This document shows, piece after piece, positions 34,476 to 43,710 of a stretch of 64,000 nt of DNA; position 1 is the stretch's first letter, and each line of letters begins with the position of its first letter. A program made the translations under genes and the position numbers. Origin of the DNA: Butyrivibrio sp. GTDB lineage: Bacteria; Bacillota; Clostridia; Lachnospirales; Lachnospiraceae. The stretch spans positions 1-64,000 of the forward strand of contig NZ_JAFRGN010000013.1 of NCBI RefSeq assembly GCF_017433805.1. Direction: 5' to 3'. Under the pieces are notes generated by a model. The model searched no databases and was not told the origin of the DNA. It worked only from the letters and a program-made list of their open reading frames with translations.

Positions 34476-35597
34476 ATGGATGGAATTGAGTTTAAGCCGG
34501 TACAAGATGATAAGAAGGAAGCTAATACAGCTCTTATAGCAATGAGTGGAGGCGTAGATAGTAGTGTTGCTGCGGCTCTTACATTAAAAAAAGGCTATAA
34601 CTGTATTGGATGCACCATGCGTCTTTATGAGAACGACATGGTTGGCCTGGATCTTCTTGGAACCTGCTGCAGTATCGAAGATACTAAGGATGCCAGAGCT
34701 GTGTGTGATAGGCTTGGCATAGAATATAACATATATCATTATGAGGCTGAGTTTAAAGATAAGGTAATAGAGCCATTTGTATGTAGCTATGAGAAGGGAG
34801 AGACACCTAATCCCTGCATCAGATGTAACAAGTACCTTAAATTTGACAGCCTTTATAAGAGAGCAAGAGAGCTCGGCTGCGATTATATAGTTACAGGTCA
34901 TTATGCCAGAATAGAGGAGAGAGATGGTCATTTCTATCTTCTGAAAGCTAAGGATCTTAACAAGGATCAGAGCTATGTTCTATATGATTTGTCTGAGGAG
35001 CAGCTGGCGCACACTCTTTTCCCACTTGGCGAGTTTACCAAGCCAGAGGTCAGGGAGATTGCTGATGAATATCAGTTTGTAACATCACATAAGAGTGAGA
35101 GTCAGGATATCTGTTTTGTTCCAGATGGTGACTACGTTGGGATGATACACAGATACAGAGGCAAGGATTATCCTAAGGGTGATTTCGTTGACAAGGATGG
35201 AAATGTACTTGGAACGCACGACGGCATAATAAATTACACTATAGGACAGAGGCGCGGCCTTGGAATTCCAGCTGACAGAAGATTGTATGTTACCAAGCTT
35301 GATGTAGAGAACAATAAGGTTATTCTTGCTGACAACATAGATCTTTTCAAAAGAGAACTTATAATCAGGGGCTTCCACTGGATCACAGGAGAAGAGCCGA
35401 CTTCAGAGTTCAGATGTCAGGCCAAAATCAGGTACAAACACAAAGAGCAGCCTGCGACAGTAACACCTCTTGGTGATGGAAGAGCCAAAGTGGTATTTGA
35501 TGAACCACAGAGGGCCATTACCGCAGGACAGTCAGCTGTTTTGTACGATGGCGACATTGTTCTTGGTGGCGGAATTATTGACAGTGTGCTTGATTAA
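34476..35597 (+). CDS. mnmA: tRNA 2-thiouridylase MnmA
   Basis: 373 residues. The PP-loop ALIAMSGGVDSSVAAAL lies near residue 20, and the two catalytic cysteines appear in DLLGTCCSIED and NPCIRCNKYLKF (the canonical Cys in the first is GTCC; family members use CC or DC there). Later come VTGHYARIE, KDQSYVLYDL and TIGQRRGLG, all MnmA hallmarks. It adds sulfur to U34 of tRNA-Lys, Glu and Gln using a persulfide donor. The ATG at 34476 follows the exchanger by 15 bases; no strong ribosome-binding site is visible. Confidence 0.93.
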   Translation: MDGIEFKPVQDDKKEANTALIAMSGGVDSSVAAALTLKKGYNCIGCTMRLYENDMVGLDLLGTCCSIEDTKDARAVCDRLGIEYNIYHYEAEFKDKVIEPFVCSYEKGETPNPCIRCNKYLKFDSLYKRARELGCDYIVTGHYARIEERDGHFYLLKAKDLNKDQSYVLYDLSEEQLAHTLFPLGEFTKPEVREIADEYQFVTSHKSESQDICFVPDGDYVGMIHRYRGKDYPKGDFVDKDGNVLGTHDGIINYTIGQRRGLGIPADRRLYVTKLDVENNKVILADNIDLFKRELIIRGFHWITGEEPTSEFRCQAKIRYKHKEQPATVTPLGDGRAKVVFDEPQRAITAGQSAVLYDGDIVLGGGIIDSVLD

Positions 35598-35666
35598 ATG
35601 AGTATTGTGCAATAATCATTTATATATGTATGTTTAGTGAATAATGTATTAGTTGGAGGATACAAT

Positions 35667-36533
35667 ATGCTTTACGGTGCTTTGGAAGCTGGCGGAACCA
35701 AGATGGTGTGTGCGATTGGAGATGAGACTGGTAAGATTCATGAGCAGGTTTCTATTCCTACTACAACACCAGATGAGACTATGGCTCAGATCATAGACTA
35801 TTTCAAGGACAAAGGTATTAAAGCAATTGGAATTGCATGCTTTGGACCTATTGATCTTGATAAGAAATCAGAGACCTATGGCTATATCACATCAACCCCC
35901 AAGACTGCCTGGAAGAATTTTGACATTGTAGGCTGCGTGAAAAAGGCATTAGGTATTCCTGTTGGATTTGATACTGATGTTAACGGATCTCTTCTTGGAG
36001 AGATTACCTATGGTTGTGCCAAGGGCCTTACAGATGCCATTTACCTGACAATAGGAACTGGCATTGGTGGCGGAGTCATGACTAATGGTAAACTTCTTCA
36101 TGGAATGATGCATCCTGAGCTTGGACATGTGATCATCAATAAAAGAGCAGATGATAAAGGTGAATGTGTTTGTCCATATCATGAGAGTTGTCTTGAAGGT
36201 CTTGCAGCTGGTCCATCCATTGAGAAGAGATGGGGTAGAAGTGCTAAAGAGCTTGTTGACAATGAAGCTGTTTGGGAGCTTGAAGCTGACTATATCGGCA
36301 CTGCACTGGTTAACTACTGTATGACTCTCAGCCCACAGAAGATTATCCTTGGCGGCGGAGTAATGCATCAGATGCAGTTATTCCCGCTTATTAGAAAAGT
36401 GTTTAAGGAGAAGATGGCTGGATATATCAATACCAAGACACTTGATAATCTTGATGAATACATTGTTCCAGCTAGCCTTAATGATGACCAGGGCATTATG
36501 GGTGCAATCAAGCTTGCTATAGATGCAGAGTAA
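35667..36533 (+). CDS. ROK-family sugar kinase (fructokinase-like)
   Basis: 288 residues. LYGALEAGGTKMVCAIG at the start is the phosphate-binding loop, TIGTGIGGGVMTNGKLLHG the substrate region, and ELGH followed by CVCPYHESCLEGLAAGPSI is the zinc-binding ROK signature. The close match to the YdhR/ScrK-type start suggests fructokinase. GGAGG supports the ATG at 35667 over a frame opening at 35637. It is followed by a terminator and stands alone; no sucrose genes adjoin it. Confidence 0.88.
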   Translation: MLYGALEAGGTKMVCAIGDETGKIHEQVSIPTTTPDETMAQIIDYFKDKGIKAIGIACFGPIDLDKKSETYGYITSTPKTAWKNFDIVGCVKKALGIPVGFDTDVNGSLLGEITYGCAKGLTDAIYLTIGTGIGGGVMTNGKLLHGMMHPELGHVIINKRADDKGECVCPYHESCLEGLAAGPSIEKRWGRSAKELVDNEAVWELEADYIGTALVNYCMTLSPQKIILGGGVMHQMQLFPLIRKVFKEKMAGYINTKTLDNLDEYIVPASLNDDQGIMGAIKLAIDAE

Positions 36534-36556
36534 TTAAATATTAGATTATAAATAAT

Positions 36557-36588
36557 AAGAGCTTTATCCGGCTGGATAAAGCTCTTTT
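36557..36588 (+). terminator. Bidirectional terminator between the ROK kinase and the convergent gene
   Basis: A perfect 13-bp stem AAGAGCTTTATCC (36557-36569) with GGATAAAGCTCTT (36574-36586) and loop GGCT, followed by TT. The convergent minus-strand gene ends at 36608. Confidence 0.88.
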
Positions 36589-36607
36589 ATGTACCTGTTT
36601 ATCTGAT

Positions 36608-37243
36608 TTAGAATAATACTTCTTTGAACAGCTGAGTTGTTCTGTCTTTTCCTATAGACTTAAGAAATACATCTGTTGCTGGGCCTCCATTATTAAGAAG
36701 ACCATCCACATAGTAGTCAGTTTTCTTTTTCTTGGCTTCTGGATCATCGATGGTAGCACCGTTGATACTGATGAATGCCTTCATGTATTCTATAGCCATT
36801 TCATCAAATTTCTCTGAATCTGTTTTCTTGCCTGCGTAGGTAACAGTCTGAGGAAGCTTGATGTCATCGTACCACTGTGGCCCTGGTGTTATAGTTGGTA
36901 AGTCCTTATATTTTTCTTTTACCCTGTCCATAGGAGCAAAAGATGGAGTGTTGATCATAGTATCGTACATTTCGACGTAGAGCTTATCGTTGCCCATAGC
37001 CTTGATGCGGTCGTAAGAATAGATCGGAAGATCAGTATCTATAGGTGTGATGATCAGAGTGTCCATCTGCATCAGACCAAAGAAACCTTTTGCACTCATG
37101 GTTGATACATGGCCAAGACCTGCTGCTTCATAGGAACTGATGTTAAAGGTCATTCCTTTTACTTTTATTCCATCAAAACCAGCTGAGCCACGACTCTGAA
37201 GCGGATATTTAGAATTAATAGTTTCCAATAACTGTGAAATCAA
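36608..37243 (-). CDS. Unknown soluble protein, remote resemblance to bilin-reductase-like proteins
   Basis: 211 residues with no signal peptide or membrane segment. I do not recognise the family with confidence. The central stretch (MDTLIITPIDTDLPIYSYDR, then GNDKLYVEMYDTM) is loosely like the core of ferredoxin-dependent bilin reductases, which have a P-x-x-DLPI-x-x-D pattern; this is a weak guess. The C-terminal part is helical (EKFDEMAIEYMKAFISI). It stands alone, divergent from the GH9 gene. Confidence 0.5.
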   Translation of the reverse strand: MISQLLETINSKYPLQSRGSAGFDGIKVKGMTFNISSYEAAGLGHVSTMSAKGFFGLMQMDTLIITPIDTDLPIYSYDRIKAMGNDKLYVEMYDTMINTPSFAPMDRVKEKYKDLPTITPGPQWYDDIKLPQTVTYAGKKTDSEKFDEMAIEYMKAFISINGATIDDPEAKKKKTDYYVDGLLNNGGPATDVFLKSIGKDRTTQLFKEVLF

Positions 37244-37391
37244 TTTGAAATCCCCCTAAACAATAGATAAATAGACTCTCTAATAAAAGTACTCCAAACC
37301 AAAGAGCTTGTAAAGTCGAAAAGGCCCATATTTACACGAAAAAAGTTGGCTTATAAGCAATAAATGAGTATATATACGGTCAGAATATTGC

Positions 37392-37422
37392 TATAATATG
37401 ATAAATATCGTATTTTGGAGGG
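37392..37422 (+). promoter_or_regulatory. Extended -10 and ribosome-binding site of the GH9 gene
   Basis: TGCTATAAT (37389-37397) is an extended -10; no -35 is evident at the right distance. GGAGGG (37417-37422) lies six bases before a GTG at 37429 and decides that non-ATG start. Confidence 0.55.
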
Positions 37423-37428
37423 CTTACC

Positions 37429-39075
37429 GTGAAAAAAGTATTTGTTAATCAGGTGGGATTTTTGAGCAGTGCTCCTAAAAAAGCTGTTCTGAATTTTGCT
37501 GCTTCTGAGTTTGAAGTAATTGATGAAAACGGCAAAAAGGTTTTTGGCGGAGAAGTTGAGCATTTTGGCACAGATGAGATATCTGGGGAGGATACCTACG
37601 TTGCTGATTTTAGTGCTCTTACAGAAAAAGGAAAATACAAGGTTGTAGCTGATGGAAATGAAAGCGTATCTTTTGAGGTGTCAGATAATGTTTATGACAA
37701 GCTTATGAAGGATATCTGCAAATGCTTTTATTATCTTAGATGTGGCGATGCACTTACCAAAGAGTTTGCTGGAGAGTATTATCATGAGCCATGTCATATG
37801 TCTAAGGCTACAGTTTATGGCGAGGATGTAGAGCCTGTTGATGTTACAGGCGGATGGCATGATGCTGGAGATTACGGCAGATATTCAACTGCAGGAGCAG
37901 TTGCTGTAGCTCATTTATTATATGGAGTACGTTTCTTTAAGGGACTTTTAGATGTTCATTATGACATTCCTAAGGTTTCTGGAGATAATGGTAACCTTCC
38001 TGAGATTCTTGCTGAGGTCAAGGTTGAGCTTGATTTCCTTATGAAAATGCAGAGAGAAAATGGAAGCGTATGGCATAAGGTTACTACCTTTAACCACGCG
38101 CCATTTGTAATGCCTGAGGATGATAAGGAAGAGTTGTTCCTCTTTGCTGTTTCAGCTCTTGCAACAGCAGATATAGCAGCTGTATTTGCGCTTGCCTATA
38201 CAATTTACAAGGATTACGACAAGGCCTATGCTGATAAGCTTATGGAGAAGTCACTTCTTGCTTATAAGTGGCTTAAGGAAAATCCTGATGAGCTCTTATT
38301 CTTCAATCCAGAGGGTTCTAATACTGGCCAGTATGATGAGGCAGAAGATCTTTCTAACAGATTCTGGGCAGCATGTGCACTGTATGAAGCTACATCTGAT
38401 GGCAAGTATTACAGCGATGCCTTAGAACTCAAAGCAAAGGTTGAAGAGTTTGATAAGAATGCTCAGAAGAAGGGGTATCAGGGCAATGTATTTACATGCC
38501 TTGGCTGGGCAGAAGTAGCAGGACTTGGCTCACTTTCTCTTTTGCTTAAGAGAGAAGATAATGCTCTTTGCACTTTGGCTAGAACAAGTTTCCTTTCAGA
38601 GGCAGACAGACTTGTTAAGGTATCTGGTGAAAACGGCTTCGGTCTATGTATGCTGGCCAAAGATTTCATTTGGGGCAGTAACATGGAACTTCTCAAGTAC
38701 ATGATGGTATTAAGCGTAGCTTACAAGCTTGATTCCAAGGATGAGTATAAGAAGGCGCTGGAAGCAGGCCTTGATTATGTACTTGGCTGCAATAGTATGG
38801 ATGTCAGCTATGTAACTGGAAACGGAGAGAAGGCTTACATGAATCCTCATCTTCGACCTACAGCTGTAGATGATATCGAACAGCCTTGGCCAGGTCTTGT
38901 ATCAGGAGGACCTAACGTAGGGCTTCAGGATGAGAGAGCACAGTCACTTCGTGGACAGGGACTTCCTCCAATGAAGTGCTACCTTGACCATATAGATTGT
39001 TATTCTCTTAATGAGATTACAATTTACTGGAACTCACCACTTGTATTCGCATTAAGTGGACTTTTGGAAGAATAA
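37429..39075 (+). CDS. ced1: Intracellular GH9 cellodextrinase (Ced1-like)
   Basis: 548 residues with no signal peptide. Residues 1-85 form the immunoglobulin-like domain that precedes many GH9 enzymes (VFVNQVGFLSSAPKKAVL). The catalytic domain shows GGWHDAGDYGRY with Asp145 and Asp148 (nucleophilic water base) and the C-terminal general acid Glu529 in SLNEITIYWNSP. GH9 enzymes hydrolyse beta-1,4-glucans with inversion. From memory, Butyrivibrio fibrisolvens Ced1 is a cell-associated GH9 cellodextrinase of nearly the same length, so the symbol is proposed on that basis. Lack of export suggests it cleaves imported cellodextrins. The start is GTG. Confidence 0.85.
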   Translation: MKKVFVNQVGFLSSAPKKAVLNFAASEFEVIDENGKKVFGGEVEHFGTDEISGEDTYVADFSALTEKGKYKVVADGNESVSFEVSDNVYDKLMKDICKCFYYLRCGDALTKEFAGEYYHEPCHMSKATVYGEDVEPVDVTGGWHDAGDYGRYSTAGAVAVAHLLYGVRFFKGLLDVHYDIPKVSGDNGNLPEILAEVKVELDFLMKMQRENGSVWHKVTTFNHAPFVMPEDDKEELFLFAVSALATADIAAVFALAYTIYKDYDKAYADKLMEKSLLAYKWLKENPDELLFFNPEGSNTGQYDEAEDLSNRFWAACALYEATSDGKYYSDALELKAKVEEFDKNAQKKGYQGNVFTCLGWAEVAGLGSLSLLLKREDNALCTLARTSFLSEADRLVKVSGENGFGLCMLAKDFIWGSNMELLKYMMVLSVAYKLDSKDEYKKALEAGLDYVLGCNSMDVSYVTGNGEKAYMNPHLRPTAVDDIEQPWPGLVSGGPNVGLQDERAQSLRGQGLPPMKCYLDHIDCYSLNEITIYWNSPLVFALSGLLEE

Positions 39076-39095
39076 GAAGAATAATTATGACAACT

Positions 39096-39134
39096 AAAAA
39101 GACCGATTCCTAGTATTTAGGAGTCGGTCTTTTT
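39096..39134 (+). terminator. Bidirectional terminator between the GH9 gene and the LacI regulator
   Basis: A 17-bp stem (39096-39112 with 39118-39134, one G-U pair) and a 5-base loop, A-run on one side and T-run on the other. It serves both convergent genes. Confidence 0.92.
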
Positions 39135-39151
39135 AATATATAGATCACATT

Positions 39152-40174
39152 TTAGAATGATGTTGAACCACGTTTAACAAGTTCGCCTGAGAAGATAGTC
39201 TTCTGTGGCATCTCGTTCTGAGAGAGAGTACCAATAAGAGTCTTAACAAGCTGAATGCACATGTCTTCAAGTCTGTTATCAACAGAAGAAATGTCAGGCT
39301 CAGAACAAAGAGTCAAAATAGAGTTGTTATAGCCGATGATCTGAAGATCACCAGGTACACTGATATTATTGGCTCTTGCGAAGTTCATAGCACCAACTGC
39401 AAGGAAATCATCACTTGTAACAATGCCATCAAACTTAATTCCCTTTTTGTAGATTGACTCTACAAAATTCTTAACACCATCTATATCCTCGTGACTACCC
39501 TTGAAACACTGCTGCATTTCCTTTTTAAGAGGAATATCGTGTGTCAGAAGAGCATTCTGATATCCAGCGAGCTTCTTGAGTCCTGAATATGAGTTTGAGT
39601 TGTACAGATAAAGAATATTCTGCATGCCTGCATCAAGCATCTTCTCTGTAGCATCCTGAGTTGCCTTGTAGTCATCACACAGAGTGCAATAAACATTAGA
39701 ACAATCAAAGTCTGCATTTAGTAGCATGATTGGCACTGAAGCTGCAGCATCCTTAACATACTGGTTATCCTCAGCATTGTTCATAATAAAGTTGGAACCT
39801 ACCATTACAACGCTGTCTACATGCTGAGATAGGAGAAGATTAAGTGAATCTTTCCTGGAGGCCATTTCGTAACCAGTACAACATAATACGGAATGATAAC
39901 CGTTTTCTCTCAAATTCTGCTCGATATAATAGATGGCTTTCGCAAGATAAAGGTCAGAAGCATCAGCACACAAAATGCCGATAGTCTTCATAGAATTAAG
40001 ACCAAGTCCTCTGGCAAAGGCATTAGGTTTGTAGCCATACTGCTCGATAATATCCATTACCTTTTTTCTGGTACGAGGTTTAACATTTGTGCTGCCGTTC
40101 AATACTCTTGAAACTGTAGCAATGGAAACGCCAGCCTTTTTGGATATATCATATATTGTCATCTGGTTACTCAT
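39152..40174 (-). CDS. LacI-family transcriptional regulator of the uronate/pectin locus
   Basis: 340 residues. The N-terminal helix-turn-helix and hinge read MTIYDISKKAGVSIATVSRV and NGSTNVKPRTRKKVMDII; the remainder is a periplasmic-binding-protein-like sensor domain (TIGILCADASD, FDGIVTSDDFLAVGAMN, IIGYNNS). It lies six bases after uxaC on the same strand, so the two are co-transcribed. Operator-like sites with a shared TGAAANCGCTTACA core occur at the uxaC, uxaA and ytcQ-like promoters, and this repressor is the obvious candidate to bind them. The inducer is probably a uronate or an intermediate (inference). Confidence 0.92.
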   Translation of the reverse strand: MSNQMTIYDISKKAGVSIATVSRVLNGSTNVKPRTRKKVMDIIEQYGYKPNAFARGLGLNSMKTIGILCADASDLYLAKAIYYIEQNLRENGYHSVLCCTGYEMASRKDSLNLLLSQHVDSVVMVGSNFIMNNAEDNQYVKDAAASVPIMLLNADFDCSNVYCTLCDDYKATQDATEKMLDAGMQNILYLYNSNSYSGLKKLAGYQNALLTHDIPLKKEMQQCFKGSHEDIDGVKNFVESIYKKGIKFDGIVTSDDFLAVGAMNFARANNISVPGDLQIIGYNNSILTLCSEPDISSVDNRLEDMCIQLVKTLIGTLSQNEMPQKTIFSGELVKRGSTSF

Positions 40175-40180
40175 AAGCTA

Positions 40181-41599
40181 TTATCTCGTTTCTAAAGGAA
40201 ATTTGAAATATCTTACTGCATTGTTGTAGGAGATATCTGCAGCAATCTCTCCGAGAATATCAAGATCTTCCTCTGGATATTCACCGTTCTCAACAAGAGA
40301 ACCAAGATAATTGCAAAGGATCCTACGGAAATAATCATGTCTTGTGTATGATGTGAAACTTCTGGAATCTGTAAGCATTCCTACGAAACCAGAAAGGTTT
40401 CCAGACTCAGCTACAGATGCAAGCTGCTGTTCCATACCAAGCTTAGTATCATTGAACCACCAAGCGCTTCCCTGCTGAATCTTGGCAACAACAGGACCTT
40501 CATTAAATGCGTTGAGAGTTGTATTGATAATCTTGTTATCGTTAGGGTTAAGGCTGTAAAGAATTGTCTTAGGAAGCATCTTCTTAGAATGAAGAGCATC
40601 AAGGAAATCTGCAAGCTCACCCATTGGATAATAAGCATCGATTGTATCAAATCCTGTATCAGGACCAAGCTTCTCGAACATAGGAGTATTGTTGTCACGC
40701 TTGCATCCGAAGTGGAGCTGCATTACCCAATCTCTCTTAGCGATTTCTTCACCCTCGAAGAGCATGAAGGCTGTCTGATACTTGAGGTCTTCTTCGTATG
40801 TAAGTTCCTCACCAGCAAGTCTCTTGGCAAAAATCTTCTCGATTTCTTCCTCTGTAGCTGGTCTGTACATTACATACTCAAGAGCGTGGTCTGTTACATT
40901 ACATCCCTTAGAAGCAAAGTAATCAAGTCTTACTCTAAGAGCCTCTTTAAGAGAAGCAAAAGAGTCAATCTTAACTCCGCTTACCTCTGAAAGAGTAGCA
41001 AGGTAAGAAACAAACTCAGGCTTTCTGATATTCTTGGCCTTATCAGGACGCCAAGCTGGAAGAACCTTAACATCGAATGATGCATCTTCCTTGATCTTGT
41101 CGTGCCATTCAAGTGTATCTACTGGATCGTCAGTAGTGCAGATAAGAGTTACGTTACTCATCTTGATAAGCTTACGTACACTCATATCAGGTGACTGAAG
41201 AACTTTATTGCAAAGCTCGTAAACTTCCTCAGCTGTCTTCTCATTGAGAACACCATCGTAACCGAAATACTTCTTTAACTCGAGATGAGCCCAATGATAA
41301 AGAGGATTGCCAACTGCCTTACCAAGACACTTAGCAAACATAAGGAATTTCTCCTTATCTGACGCATCACCTGTCATATATTTTTCATCGAGACCAAAAG
41401 CTCTCATGAGACGCCATTTGTAATGATCGCCGCCAAGCCATACCTGAGTGATTGTCTCAAAATGACGATCCTCAGCGATTTCTCTAGGGCTGATATGGCA
41501 GTGATAGTCCAAAATAGGCATGTTCTCAGCATAATCATGATATAACTTTTTTGCTGGTTCGCTCTGAAGCAAGAAGTCTTTGTCCATGAACTTTTTCAT
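40181..41599 (-). CDS. uxaC: Glucuronate/galacturonate isomerase
   Basis: 472 residues, cytoplasmic. UxaC converts D-galacturonate to D-tagaturonate and D-glucuronate to D-fructuronate. Hallmarks are the start KDFLLQSEPAKKLYHDYAE, the metal motif LDYHCHISPREIAEDR, WRLMRAFG and, near the end, LTDSRSFTSYTRHDYFRRIL. GGAGGG lies seven bases before the ATG. Transcribed divergently from uxaA and followed by the LacI regulator gene. Confidence 0.95.
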   Translation of the reverse strand: MKKFMDKDFLLQSEPAKKLYHDYAENMPILDYHCHISPREIAEDRHFETITQVWLGGDHYKWRLMRAFGLDEKYMTGDASDKEKFLMFAKCLGKAVGNPLYHWAHLELKKYFGYDGVLNEKTAEEVYELCNKVLQSPDMSVRKLIKMSNVTLICTTDDPVDTLEWHDKIKEDASFDVKVLPAWRPDKAKNIRKPEFVSYLATLSEVSGVKIDSFASLKEALRVRLDYFASKGCNVTDHALEYVMYRPATEEEIEKIFAKRLAGEELTYEEDLKYQTAFMLFEGEEIAKRDWVMQLHFGCKRDNNTPMFEKLGPDTGFDTIDAYYPMGELADFLDALHSKKMLPKTILYSLNPNDNKIINTTLNAFNEGPVVAKIQQGSAWWFNDTKLGMEQQLASVAESGNLSGFVGMLTDSRSFTSYTRHDYFRRILCNYLGSLVENGEYPEEDLDILGEIAADISYNNAVRYFKFPLETR

Positions 41600-41681
41600 C
41601 CATTTTCCCTCCGCAGAAAGATTTTTTAGTAGTCCTTAGCAAGTGAAACTAGACCCTACAAAAATAGAAATGTAAAAAATA

Positions 41682-41695
41682 TGTAAGCGATTTCA
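41682..41695 (-). promoter_or_regulatory. LacI-type operator at the uxaC promoter
   Basis: Read on the minus strand, TGAAATCGCTTACA. It lies 17 bases downstream of the uxaC -10 box, a roadblock position for a repressor. Confidence 0.7.
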
Positions 41696-41712
41696 TATAT
41701 TTTTTCAAAAGT

Positions 41713-41741
41713 ATTATACAAGACCGAGAAATCAAATACAA
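41713..41741 (-). promoter_or_regulatory. uxaC promoter
   Basis: On the minus strand, a perfect TATAAT (41718-41713) with TTGTAT (41741-41736) 17 bases upstream. Confidence 0.6.
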
Positions 41742-41751
41742 TAGAAAAAAG

Positions 41752-41763
41752 TTTAACGTTAAA
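41752..41763. promoter_or_regulatory. 12-base palindrome between uxaC and uxaA promoters
   Basis: TTTAACGTTAAA is a perfect palindrome in the divergent regulatory region. It has the central CG common to LacI-family operators and could be an auxiliary operator or a site for a second regulator. Confidence 0.45.
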
Positions 41764-41810
41764 GCTAAATTTATAAACATTTTAGATTTTATGCGGGGTT
41801 GAAAATTTTG

Positions 41811-41839
41811 TTGACGAAATCCGTCCGTAATAATATAGT
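41811..41839 (+). promoter_or_regulatory. uxaA promoter
   Basis: TTGACG (41811-41816) and TATAGT (41834-41839) with a 17-base spacer, 54 bases before the start codon. Confidence 0.75.
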
Positions 41840-41845
41840 TAAAAA

Positions 41846-41859
41846 TGTAAACGCTTACA
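41846..41859 (+). promoter_or_regulatory. LacI-type operator at the uxaA promoter
   Basis: TGTAAACGCTTACA begins six bases after the -10, covering the likely transcription start. It matches the uxaC and ytcQ-like sites in the CGCTTACA half. Confidence 0.75.
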
Positions 41860-41892
41860 TCTAGTGATTAAGAGATAAAAGGGGTAGGTTAT

Positions 41893-43395
41893 ATGAGCAG
41901 ATTTTTACAGATCCATCCAGAAGACAATGTTGTTGTATGTCTGGAGACATTAAAAGAAGGCGAGAAAATACAGCTTTCAGACGGCAGAGAAATCGTTGCA
42001 AAAGAAGAGATTCCTGCTGGTCATAAAATTGCAATCAAAGATATTTCTACTAATAATAATGTAATCAAATATGGCTATGCTATTGGTCATGCAACAGAGG
42101 ATATTACAATTGGAAGATGGGTACATACTCATGACATCAAGACTAATCTTGAGGGAATTCTTGAATATAAGTATGAACCTGATAAGGAAGACATTGATAA
42201 GAAGATTTCTCAGATGGGCACCAAGAAGGCTTCATTCAAAGGCTTTGTAAGAGCAAATGGCAAGGTTGGAATCAGAAATGAAGTATGGATCATCCCAACG
42301 GTCGGATGTGTTAATAATATAGCAACAGCACTTGCCAAGCAGGCTAACGCATTCGTTAAGGGAAGCGTAGATGAGGTTGTTGCATTTACACATAACTATG
42401 GATGCTCTCAGACAGGAGATGATCAGGAGCATACAAGAGTTATCCTTTCTGATCTTATCAATCATCCAAACGCTGGTGGTGTGCTTGTTCTTGGCCTTGG
42501 CTGTGAGAACAGTAATATCGATGTTCTTAAGCCATATATTGGTGAGGTTGACGAATCAAGAATTAAGTTCCTTGTTTGTCAGAAGTCAGATGATGAGATG
42601 GAAGATGGTCTTAATCTTTTAAAAGAGATTATTGAGGTAGCTTCCAATGACGAGAGAGAAGAAGTTGACAGCTCCAAACTTATAATTGGCCTTAAGTGTG
42701 GTGGAAGTGATGGCTTCTCAGGAATCACAGCTAATCCACTTGTAGGTAGAATTTCAGACAGAATCATTGAGTGTGGTGGTACATCAATTCTTACAGAGGT
42801 TCCAGAAATGTTTGGAGCCGAGACTATTCTTATGAATAGATGTAAAGATGAAGCTACATTTACTGATACTGTAAATATGATAAATGGCTTTAAGGATTAC
42901 TTCACCAAGCAGGGGGAACCTATTTATGAGAATCCTTCACCAGGAAATAAGGCTGGCGGAATCACAACTCTCGAGGACAAGTCACTTGGATGTACTCAGA
43001 AGTCAGGTGATTACCCAGTAATGAACGTTATGGAATATGGTGAGAGAACAGATGTTACAGGACTTAACCTTCTGTGTGCACCTGGTAACGACCTTTGCGC
43101 AGCTACAGCTCTTGCATCTGCAGGTGCTCAGATTGTACTGTTCACAACAGGAAGAGGAACACCATTTGCATGTCCTGTTCCTACTATGAAGATTGCCAGC
43201 AATAATACAATCGCTGACAAGAAGAGCAATTGGATCGATTTCAGAGCTGGACAGATTCTTGAAGGTAAGACTTTTGACGAGCTTACAGATGAGCTGTTTG
43301 ATAAGATTCTCAGAGCAGCGTCTGGAGAGAAGCTCAAGAGCGAAGAAGCTGGTTTCCATGATATGGCTATTTGGAAGAGAGGCGTAACTCTTTGA
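41893..43395 (+). CDS. uxaA: Altronate dehydratase
   Basis: 500 residues, cytoplasmic. UxaA dehydrates D-altronate to 2-keto-3-deoxygluconate in the galacturonate pathway. The N-terminal SAF domain (about 1-90, with the AGHKIAIKDI and YGYAIGHATEDI segments) and the large C-terminal domain (GFVRANGKVGIRNEVWIIPT, then HNYGCSQTG and GLKCGGSDGFSGITANP) are fused, as in the full-length enzyme. GGGGTAGG precedes the ATG. Tagaturonate reductase (uxaB) is expected in the pathway but is not in this window. Confidence 0.95.
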   Translation: MSRFLQIHPEDNVVVCLETLKEGEKIQLSDGREIVAKEEIPAGHKIAIKDISTNNNVIKYGYAIGHATEDITIGRWVHTHDIKTNLEGILEYKYEPDKEDIDKKISQMGTKKASFKGFVRANGKVGIRNEVWIIPTVGCVNNIATALAKQANAFVKGSVDEVVAFTHNYGCSQTGDDQEHTRVILSDLINHPNAGGVLVLGLGCENSNIDVLKPYIGEVDESRIKFLVCQKSDDEMEDGLNLLKEIIEVASNDEREEVDSSKLIIGLKCGGSDGFSGITANPLVGRISDRIIECGGTSILTEVPEMFGAETILMNRCKDEATFTDTVNMINGFKDYFTKQGEPIYENPSPGNKAGGITTLEDKSLGCTQKSGDYPVMNVMEYGERTDVTGLNLLCAPGNDLCAATALASAGAQIVLFTTGRGTPFACPVPTMKIASNNTIADKKSNWIDFRAGQILEGKTFDELTDELFDKILRAASGEKLKSEEAGFHDMAIWKRGVTL

Positions 43396-43626
43396 TACTT
43401 AAATGTAAGGAGTTTCATAGCAGATACGTTTCTGATGCGAATAAGTAAAATGTAAAAAATGAAAGCAATTAATGATTTTGGGTTAGCAAGAAGTGTAAAT
43501 TATTTAAAGATGAGTATACAAAGTGCACTAAAGGATGCTTTGCGAGGGCAACCAAAATTGTGCGTAATTACATGACGATTAAAATCTGTTCAAAATTTGT
43601 TAAAAAATTTCTTGTAATTATTTACA

Positions 43627-43640
43627 TGTAAGCACTTTCG
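43627..43640 (-). promoter_or_regulatory. Weaker LacI-type operator upstream of the ytcQ-like gene
   Basis: Read on the minus strand, CGAAAGTGCTTACA: it keeps the GCTTACA half-site. It lies in the 412-base gap after uxaA (43396-43807), about 70 bases upstream of the -35, and could act as a distal operator. It overlaps an inverted repeat (43633-43644 with 43662-43676) that lacks a T-run. Confidence 0.45.
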
Positions 43641-43710
43641 GAAACCCAGTAAAAACGCCGCTTTCCGAAAAAAGTGTACAACTTTGTTACAAATCCTACA
43701 AAATTCATGC

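Noticed and set aside
43633-43676. Inverted repeat after uxaA as a terminator
   Set aside because: The arms pair with a 3-base bulge but no T-run follows; it may be a structure or chance, so it is mentioned only with the operator that overlaps it.
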